Below, in pieces: positions 55,641 to 64,000 of a DNA stretch of 64,000 nucleotides. The stretch covers positions 21,111,691-21,175,690 of the forward strand of contig CM057837.1 in the NCBI GenBank assembly GCA_030068075.1. The letters run 5' to 3'. A program made the translations under genes and the position numbers. This DNA is from Paguma larvata. Its lineage: Eukaryota; Chordata; Mammalia; Carnivora; Viverridae. Position 1 is the first letter of the stretch; every line of letters starts with the position of its first letter. The notes below the pieces were generated by a model. That model saw only the letters and a list, made by a program, of their open reading frames with translations. It did no database searches and was not told the DNA's origin.

Positions 55641-55824
55641 TCCCAGTCCATCTCGAGCTGGTTTCTCTGTACTTGATTGACACTGTGGGGTTTTGATTGG
55701 GATTTGGGTACAGTTGGGGATGGCTTGGCCCTGCTGCCAAATTAGACCCCTTCTGTGCTCTCGATCTCATTTTCTCCCTAGCTTCCATCGGAGCGTGTCT
55801 GATGTAAGCACCCTCTCCCCCTCA

Positions 55825-55857
55825 AACACACACACACACCCTCCCCCCCCCCCCCGA
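55825..55857 (+). repeat. (CA)n plus C-run
   Basis: acacacacacaccctcc followed by a C13 run. Simple repeat. Confidence 0.85.
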
Positions 55858-58800
55858 TCGTGTGGGTGGTTTTCCCAGTGCTCAGAGTTTTCTTGTGGTC
55901 AACTTGGATTTGGTGGCCAGGTATCATTTTATCAGACTCACATCTCCAAGTTCGTGGTCTAGGTTAGTGATCTTAAGAGGTTTTTTTTAAACCTGCCCCC
56001 TTTCCTGGTGCATGCCCCTTTCTAGGGGCGGGGGTGGAGGTGGGTGGGATGCCCCCTCCCCTCTGGCTGCCGCTCTCTTCACCGGGACTCATTATGCGCG
56101 CCTTACAGGAGGAGTTGACTCCTATGTTCCGACGCGGGGGAATCTGGGGAAAGAGACAGGGAATGTGGGCAGGATTTCACCTAATTGGAATGGGCTGTTT
56201 GCACCATTCCTGTAAAAACCGGCCAGAAACTTGATTCTGCTAGGTAAACCTTTGGGTCGCTGCCCTGCGTTTGTGTTGGCCTTAGAAAGGAATTTGAATT
56301 CATAGTCCTGAACAAAAGGAGCAGCCTTCTTTTCAAAGAGGCTATCAGAGAAGTGAAAGGGAATGGCGCAGAGTTGGGTGTGTCCTGAAATCTGGAGGGG
56401 AACCTGCTTGGGTGATTAACTCACCTGAAAGGCGCCCAGAGCAGGTGACGCGAGAGCTCTGACCTTGGCTTCCTTTAGGGAAAGGTCCCCACAAGGTGGA
56501 GATTTTCCTGAAAAACAGGCTTTACTTACAAGAGGCCCTTCCTGGCCTGCAGTGCTGCGGCTGCCTTCGTGAACACGTGGGTGCTTGGGAGATCCCGGCT
56601 CTCTTTGCCGGCGCCCCCAGGCCCCCGGGGGGCTTTCAGGTGGTCGGGGGACTCCGCGTACACCCTGGCTCATTCGACCTTTGGATGGCCCGGGGAAGGG
56701 GTGAGCCCCGGTGTGCTGGCCCAGCTCCAGCTTAGGCGACGATGCGTATTCTCTCTGCTGAAGCCCCCTGTGCCGTTTTCCAACAGGTCTCCATTCCGCT
56801 CCCCTCCCCCGGGCTCCGGTGGGACAGGAAGGAGAAGGGAAAGGCTGCTTCCTCCTGGCCCCGCCACCCGGTGAGCCGAGGGGGCTGGGGCTCGAGGCAC
56901 CTGTGTGCAGACACGCTCGGACGTCCCTTGGATTTGTCAGCCTTGGCTTGCGAGTTTTCAGTGGGAACCAGGAGCCTCAGGTGGCCTCAGAACCGGCCTT
57001 TGGATTGGTGGCATGGAAGGTGTGTGTCCCTGTCCTGTTCTGCCAGGGATCCTGCAGAAGGGCCCCTGAGAGTGGCCTCCAGGCCCCTCCAGCAGGACGC
57101 GAGGGCAGTCCGCTTAGTGCCCCGCGTGCCCCTATTGGCGCCCTGGCGAGCGCACCCCGGGTTTCCTGAGTGCCGATTTTTCTCCAAAGCCTTGGGCCTC
57201 TGCGCACACTTCCGTTTCTCCTCCCGTTCCTCCCAGACGCGCGTTGCTCCTCACCCGGGGCTGAGGATTTTTTCTTTTTTTTTTTTTTTAAACACACATC
57301 CTTCCCTCTCGTTTCTCCGCTAAGCCCGGGATTAAGAATGTGGCTTCAACTGACAAAAGCCCGGAGATTTCAGAATTAAAGTTGGAATTCTATCTGTAAT
57401 GATGTCTTCCTGAGTGTGTAAGGAGGACTTTGAACTGTGGGTAATTTTTTTTCTTTTCTCCTTCTTAAACCGGCCGGATGTGCTCCAAGCATTGGGCCGT
57501 GGAAGCAGTTCCTCGGGATTTGAGTTTTCTTTGTGATGATCGTGAGCTTTGCCTTGTTGGAGGCCCCTGCGACCCAGGGACACGGAGGGAGGAGAGGCTT
57601 GTGACTGGCCGCTGCTTGGGTCATGTTCTTACTGTGTGCGTCACACAAGGCCTGAGATCTTCGAAGTCCCCCGCCGCCCCTCCCCCAGCTCAGCAAAACC
57701 ACTCGAAACGCACTTTGCAAGTATAACTCTAGTTCTTGAGAATGTCTCTCCCCCAGGGAGATTAAAAAGTTGGGTTTTGTTTTGGTTTTGGTAATTCCTT
57801 TCATCATGTGGGCCGGGGGTGGGCAGGCGGGGAGTGGGGGCTCGGGGAGGGAGGGCCACTGGACAGAGCCTTGTCTGGGTGAGTGGGGAAGGGGGCGGGG
57901 CCGGGGCGGGGACCACTTTTTGGCCCCTGCCCTTAGCTGGGAGTTTTCCAGCCTGGTGGTTGGTTATATGGCGCAGCTCCAGGCCCAGATCCAAAAGCTT
58001 CGCCCCGGGCCGTCCCAGCAGCCCACTTCAGAGCGCTGCGTGACCTGTGTCCTCTGTGTGTTGACTTTGGCGAGGGAGAGGAGAGAGGTCCCACGGAGAG
58101 ATTGTGGATGGCTTCCCAGACTGACGTGGGGCCCAGGGAGAGCCGCCCCTGGCCTCACAGACCTCGCAAGAGGCAACCAGATAAACACCTGCTCACCAGA
58201 GGGAGAAGAGGCATCAGACCGGACAGACCGTTCCAGAAAGTGTGGCAAAGGAAGGTCGAAAAGTTGCTGGACTGCATTTGGGATTTACTGAGGCTTTGGA
58301 GACGGCTTCCGTCTCTGAATCGAAAAGGAGGGTAAAGATTATGATAAAGTGTTCAGGACAAGCCCGACACATTGTCGGTGTTGGTGCAGCACAAGGAAAC
58401 AAATCGGCCGCTTTTGCCCCCCACGTGCCGTGTCCGCGTTGGAGCGGATTTCCTCGCGTGTCCCTCACACCGTCTGCGTGGAGATCAGAGACTCTTGACC
58501 TCGGCAGTGGAAAGAGGGGTTCCCCTCGGGTGTCGGGGGACAGGAGGAGAAGGCTCCCTGGGCCTCGATCGCTTTGCGCCTCCAGGGGCAGGGGGGGGCT
58601 TGCTAGTTCCAGCTGTGGGCGGGGCCCGCCGGGAATGAGAGGGTTTTTTTACCCTTTGCGCGAAAAGGATGGATACATTTTCGGGAGGCTCGTGAAGGGC
58701 CAGGTGAAAAGGGCGTGTAGTGAGCGTGAGAGAGCTGAACCCTGATGCCCGCGAAAAATCTAGGGAGTGTGCGGAGCACAGAGCAGGGGAGGGTGGGCGG

Positions 58801-59772
58801 TGGCTGGTCAGGTGAGGGAGCAGCCCTCCTTCCTGCGGATTCCTGGGGCCAAAGCGGTGACCTCAGAACCACTCAGATCGTTTTTAGACCTGAACGTTCC
58901 TCCGCATGCAGTCGCTCTGGGAAACGCTCAGTAAAGCCCTCGCTCAGTACAGAAGAGCTACTCGCCCTTCCCAGGGAAGGAGGAAGGAGGCGTGTTCGGG
59001 TGCTGCCTACCTCTGCCTGCAGACGGGCCACTTGGGGGCCACCCGCCCCAGCCGTGCTGGACAGGTGGGGCCCGCGGGAGAGGCAGCCCCGTGTTGAATT
59101 CATCCGCACTGAGGGCTCTGCACTCCCTCTGCGGGGTTGAGAGAGCACAGGGCAGGGGGGCTTGACTGGCTATGTTCCTGGGGGAGTTTGTGTAGGAAGA
59201 GGCAACTACGCCCGCCCTTTCCCTGTACTCGTTTGTCTGCACATGCTCCCATCTGGTCTCCAGGTCCCGAGCGGGCAGTCGAAGGGTTGGCGTCTGTCCC
59301 CAAGAATGGCTTGTCGGGTTTGCCTTCCTGGCGGGTGGTGGACGCTTGGTCAGTAGCGGCTCTGGTGACCGGCCCGGTCCAGCTGGGGGGCCAGTTGACT
59401 GCATGTGTTCCTGACCTTCCGCCTGGAAATAGGCTGGTTCTCGCTCCTCCCCTCCCAGGGCGTTCGTTTCCTCGTGGGGACTGACTGGGTGCCCGCTAGG
59501 GCCAGGTGCGCTGTGGGTGGGGACGTGTCCTCCCCTGGCGGGGTTACTGCTGCGGACTTCATGTTGGGCCACGGGTTTGACCAGTAGGGTGGTGCAAGTA
59601 CGAAGCGGCGAGGTGGGGCCTGGGACACTGTTTGGGAAGATGTCCTTCCAGAGGCTGTCGAAGAGAGTGTGTTGCCTTCAGGGTGGGCTGGTCGTTTCGT
59701 GGACCAGCAGTGTCTTGGGGTTCAATTCATGCCATTACAAAAGATCTCACTTGGAAAGCAAGGACCCTTGAT

Positions 59773-60009
59773 GGGGCGCCTGGGTGGCTCAGTCGGTTAA
59801 GCATCTGACTTTGGCTCAAGGCATGATCTCAGGATTTGTGGGTTCAAGCCCGGCGTCGGGCTCTGAGCTGACAGCTTGGAGCCTAGAGCCTGCTTCGGAT
59901 TCTGTGTGTCCGTCTCTCTCTCTCTCTCTCTCTCTCTCTGTCCCTTCCCTGCTTGTGTTTTGTCTCTCTCTCTCCCCTCCTCAAAAATAAATAAACATTA
60001 AAAAAAAAA
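59773..60009 (+). mobile_element. CAN-SINE, the only copy after 43.1 kb
   Basis: Head GGGGCGCCTGGGTGGCTCAG, CGGTTAAGCATCTGACTTTG, GGGTTCAAGCCCGGCGTCGG, an expanded (CT)n at 59,911-59,939 and CTCAAAAATAAATAAACATT tail. Flanking words (AAGCAAGGACCCTTGA / AAGCAATATGATCCTTGA) suggest a degenerate duplication. Confidence 0.95.
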
Positions 60010-60187
60010 CAAGCAATATGATCCTTGAAGATGCCCTTGGGAGGCATCTGCTGCTGGAATGTGAGGGCATCTCGGGTCAGGGGCCAAAATGTCCTATTTC
60101 CACAGTTGCAAATCCTAGGGAGCACGAACAGTACATAGAGGCTGATGCGTGTGAGAAGGGGTCAGTGTTAGCTAGCGGTTGTGTTAT

Positions 60188-60249
60188 TGGTGGTGGTGGT
60201 GGTGGTGGTGGTTATATTGTTGGTGGTTGTGTTGGTGGCGGCGGCGGCA
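60188..60249 (+). repeat. (GGT)n/(GGC)n tract
   Basis: Eight or so GGT units, a TATATTGTTGG interruption, then GGTTGTGTTGGTGGCGGCGGC. G-quadruplex-prone and length-variable. Confidence 0.88.
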
Positions 60250-62204
60250 GTCTAAGAGGAGAGCGAACGATGGTGGTACCTGGGGTTGTGTGATGTTAAC
60301 GTGGATGGGACTGCTTTCCCTTCCGCCTCTGCCCCTTTCAAGCTGCCCACTAGGTGTTTCCTTACATCCCTCTAGAATGTAACCTTGGACTTGGAGGCTT
60401 CCCGGGAACACAGAGAGGTCCTTTGTCCCCTGCGCCCCTCAGCCCACCCCTGCCCCGGGCCCTGCCCCGTGAGCGGAGCCCAGCCATTCGGAGCGTGTGT
60501 GTCGCAGTGAGAAGCTGGCTGTGGGCTCGGTGGTTTTCACATGGCTGATTCTCGCAGTCCCCAGGGAAGGGACTGTGCCCAAGGGGTTTCAGGGGGTGGC
60601 CTCTGGAGCAGGGCTGCTCTGGGGCACCCCTGGCCCGGAGTCGGGTCTCCGGGAGCTCCGCCCACCGTACCGTTGGAGAAGCTCCAGGTGGGGCCAGAAC
60701 ATCTGTATTTTTAGCAAACTCCTCCAGGTGGTTGTTAACGCAGCCAGCCCGGAACCCGCCAACTGCTCGGAGACTCTCTTTCTTGAAAAACAAACCACTC
60801 CCCAGCACGCATCCCTCCACTCGAGTCTAGTTATTGAACATTTGGTACAACAAATGACGGAAAGATTTTAAATACCTTGAGTAGCCCCCTCCCCCTCAAA
60901 ATCTGAATGAATAGATTTGAAAATGGAAATAATGGATTTCTGCCCGACCCAGTCTGTCTCTCTCTCTCTGTTTTTAATGGCTTAAGAGGGATTCTCCACC
61001 CCCTAGAACAGCACTAGGGCATTCCTAGGGGCGTGAGGGAAATTTCGCCGGACCCGTGAACAGCGGAGCTGGTTCCCTATTCAGATGCACTTGCCATTTA
61101 ACTTTCTCTTTGGACCAGTCAGCAGTGTTCCCTGAGGGGGGCCGGGCCGTGTCGCAGCATACCGGCCACGGGAGGAATTGTTTGTGCAAATTACATTTTA
61201 GGACAGGATCAGCCACGTAGGGAAGCCCGCTTTGGAAGTCTGGGTACGCAAGTCAGGGCTGGGTTCAGCGGAGTCGGTGAATTTCACACGGGCCCGCGCG
61301 AGCGTGAACGGCGCCGTGGGCATCCGGTACGTCCTCCTCGCGCAGGTGAACAGATCGCCCTCCCGGAGCTCCTGGGCGCCGACAGCGTTCTTTCCTGGTG
61401 TTGCCAAACACAGATTTGGGGCCGACACCTTCCTTCTGTTTTGGAAATGCAAGTAAACACCTTCTGTGGCAAATCCTTTTTATCTTGATCAGTGACTTTA
61501 TTAATTAGTAGGCTGCGCCGAGGCTGATCGCATATGTTTCCACGAGGACGAGGACGGCAGCTTCACTTTGTCTGTTCACGGAAACACTTTGTTTTCAGTC
61601 ACAACCCCTGAAAGGAGACAGCGAGGAGGCGTGGGACTTGTCATCTGTGGAACCCGCAGAGGGGTGTCACGAGCCACGCGGATGGGCTCACAGTTCCCAA
61701 ATGGGGGAGCTGGGTCTCACCCGCCTCTTGATCATTACCGAACTGTCCGTGGAGCGGCCGAGTGCTCAGACGACCCAACTCTAAGGATGAGGGCGCGTGT
61801 ACAGATTCGAAGGCGGGAGGGGGCGTGGTCCAGTCTGAAGAGTCTGGAGCCTTCGGCACGTTTGAGGGTGAACTCTGAGGTTCATGCATGGTGTCCTCAG
61901 ATGAGTGACTTAAGGCGCCTCCTTCTGTTCCTTGATCTGAGGTCGTCGACTGCCGTCTCCAGCAGAAGGGATTGGTTTGCACTTTCTGGTTCGGGTAACT
62001 GCTTTCGGGGGGAAGTTGGGGAGACTTTTTGAGTTGCATGCAGGGACGGTTACTTGGAGAGAAATGGCGGCCGTTCTCTTAACCGTACGCCGGCCCAGCG
62101 ACACAGGTCTAGCTGTCTGGGGCTGCGTGTCAGGGGGGGTTCTGATTCTACTGAAACACGAGAAGTGAAAGCCTTCGGGTCCTACCAGCGTCTTTCGGGG
62201 GCTA

Positions 62205-62690
62205 CTTTTGGATTCGGGTTAGCAAAGAAATGACTTTATGATTTATGGTGTTTATGAAAACTCGCGTACCTATCTGTTTTCATGTAGACATCTTAATAGA
62301 GATTAAATACAAAACAAAGCAGGGTGCATGAACGAAGGTATTCCCATAAGCAATGCTGGAGTGCGAGGCAGTGTAATTATGTTTTGTACACCTCCCAATT
62401 AAGCAGTTATGCATTCCTGGAAAAACCACCTTTCAGAGATTTAGGAAAGCTTTCTAATTTTGTAGATCACAGAGAAATAGATGTATCATATTTTATGCAT
62501 AGGGTTTGAAATTTTTACGCCGTATGATAAAGTAACTCCGTTTGGATTGATTTGTGGGAATTTATGCGGTGACGGTATCAAAGGTGATGTTGAGGCGAAT
62601 TTGCTTTTCCTGAGAATGGTCTGTTCAACAAAGATCTGCTTCTTCAGCAAATAGAGCTCCTACTGTCGCCAGCCTCCAAGCCGGAGCAAG
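62205..62690. promoter_or_regulatory. Candidate conserved block in the proposed intron
   Basis: Long repeat-free AT-rich block (ttatgaaaactcgcgtacct, acatcttaatagagattaaa, gtgtaattatgttttgtaca, cacctcccaattaagcagtt, atgcattcctggaaaaacc, tcatattttatgcatagg). TAAT, octamer-like ATGCAT and GGAAA cores are present. It stands out between GC-richer flanks. Conservation unmeasured. The flanks, 60,250-62,200 and 62,700-64,000, hold no recognised repeat or exon. Confidence 0.38.
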
Positions 62691-64000
62691 GAGGGTTTAT
62701 CCCGAAGTTCAGCAAAACCGGGGTGTCTGTGCGGGAGATGCAACGGGCGCAGGGTGCTTCCCAAGAGCAAGGGTGGAGGGCACCCCGTTCCCAGGCTGAA
62801 GGGTCAGGGAGGCTGAGCTGCCGGAAGGACCCAGAAGACATTGGTGGTGCTCTCCTGTGTCTGAAGTGCTGAGTAGCCCTGAAGAACACGGCCTCATAAC
62901 CTCCAGATGTGCGCTTCCGTTCCCAGGACACCCGCCTGCTCCCCTCCCCGGGAGGTCCTTGGGAAGCAACCCCACTTCCTGGTGCCTGAGTGTCTTCACG
63001 GCGACGTGGTGACGTGGTAGGTGTGCGTGCGGGGTATCTGCGAGGATTGGGTGACTTCATCTATGGCGCGCCTTGACATATGCCTGGAGGCAGATCTTCA
63101 GTGTGGGCGTTATTAATACTAGGCTTTGTTGTTGTTGTAGAGAGAATGAGGGGTGGGAGTGGGAAGGGCTCTGGGTCCGAGGAGGCAGAGAGAGGGCCAG
63201 AGGCTTGCGGCGCGGCCCTGAGTTCAGATCCCCACCGCCAGACATGGCATTGTAGGGCATTAGCCGTGACGCCTGGGGGACTGGACCGGCTGTGGCCTCG
63301 GTGGGCAGCGTGGAGGTGGAGGGGCTGTCAGAGTGTGTGGCGCTCAGACTAACAGACCCAGGCGCCTGATGAGTGGTGGGGTGGGAAGGGCAGGGGGCAG
63401 GGGGACAGTGGCTCAAGTACATGGGCCCCGTGGTGGGTCAGTCATCCTTGTCACCCAACTTACACCCGAGCTGGAGTGTCTGTTTCCCTCTGAGCTCCTG
63501 GACATTAGCCTGCTGTGTCCCTCCACAGAGAAGCCCAGGTGCCAAGGTAGGGCTGAACAGTATTTTGTCAGCGTCCCTTGATCCTCTGCCCCCACACAGG
63601 CCATCTTCGGGGGACATGGGGGAGCGGTGGTCCTCTCTCCCAACAGGGCCAGCAAGGGAAAGCTCAGGCCTTGTCCTGGCTCTGCTTAGCTTGCTGTGTG
63701 ACCTCGGGTCGCCTCTGGCACTGCCCTTCTGTTTCCCCGTCAGTGGGGGCGTCCCTGCGTTCGCTGGGTTTGGGCACCGCTGGGGTCTTAGTGCCTCCTG
63801 GTTGGGACTTGTTTAGCTGGATGTGGCCTCAGGGGCCCCTTGCACGCAAGTCCCATGCTCCCCCAGGATGACAGCGGCAGCCTTTAGCCAGGGGAGACCC
63901 CTGGCCCACTGGCCATCTCCCCGCAGGGAGCAGCGAGGGGCCGCTGGGAGCCTGTCTGCTCCTGGCTTGAGTGTGGAATTCGATTAAAGGGTCTGTGATG

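Larger units (their letters stand above)
45974..64000 (+). other. Proposed 5' part of a long first intron
   Basis: Everything after the donor at 45,973/45,974 lacks a supported exon. If the exon call is right, this is intron 1 extending beyond the window. From 47.5 to 53.7 kb it is moderately AT-rich with few repeats: poly-T at 48,299-48,321, poly-A at 48,411-48,430, a (TA)n at 50,131-50,165, a G9 run near 50,989, and a C22 run at 52,663-52,684. From 53.76 to 54.7 kb it is CpG-rich. From 55 to 59.7 kb it is GC-moderate with MIR remnants and a poly-T at 57,275-57,290. A single CAN-SINE lies at 59,773. Nothing coding was recognised. Confidence 0.45.

Overview
The window is vertebrate nuclear DNA, almost certainly from a felid or another cat-like carnivore. 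The evidence is 21 copies of a tRNA-headed CAN-SINE (B-box-like head, CT-rich middle, AATAAA/poly-A tail) plus one carnivore-type L1 3' end. Ancient mammalian MIR, L2, L1M and MaLR (MLT1-type) LTR remnants fill much of the remainder. There are no bacterial or viral operons, CRISPR arrays, rRNA genes or functional tRNA genes. No protein-coding exon could be supported on either strand.

Layout: 1-43,500 is intergenic or far-upstream DNA. It is GC- and CpG-rich for repeat-bearing sequence up to about 37.8 kb, then more AT-rich with fewer CpGs to about 43 kb. Between its CAN-SINE, L1, MIR, L2 and LTR insertions lie repeat-free AT-rich blocks (about 490-720, 4,540-4,720, 10,780-10,975, 13,600-13,950, 17,540-18,215, 22,020-22,270, 37,950-38,170). 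These look like candidate conserved enhancers; one holds an 11-bp perfect inverted repeat and a 12-bp palindrome among many TAAT/ATTA cores. A 436-bp (ATCC)n satellite with a 222-bp higher-order period lies at 39.07-39.50 kb.

43,560-47,480 is a large CpG-island promoter. A purine/G-run tract (45,529-45,722) is followed by a probable TATA-less start site. Next comes a non-coding first exon with CCG repeats and a four-codon upstream ORF (ATG CCG CGC TGA), ending at a strong donor at 45,973/45,974 on the + strand. Good donor sequences on the - strand (45,245/45,246 and 46,023/46,024) suggest a divergent or antisense transcript. The rest of the window (to 64,000) reads as the 5' part of a long first intron. 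It is nearly free of CAN-SINEs (one copy, at 59,773) and holds a second smaller CpG-rich block (53,760-54,700) and a repeat-free AT-rich block at 62,205-62,690.

The picture (large CpG island, untranslated first exon, long intron, upstream non-coding blocks) fits a developmental or chromatin regulator gene, but its identity cannot be fixed from this window. I saw no convincing new multi-gene system. The most useful leads are the palindromic TAAT block, the promoter's G-rich and CCG structure with possible antisense exons, the GC-shifted repeats, and recent SINE insertions with intact target duplications. All repeat-family names come from recognising consensus sequence by eye, not from a search.
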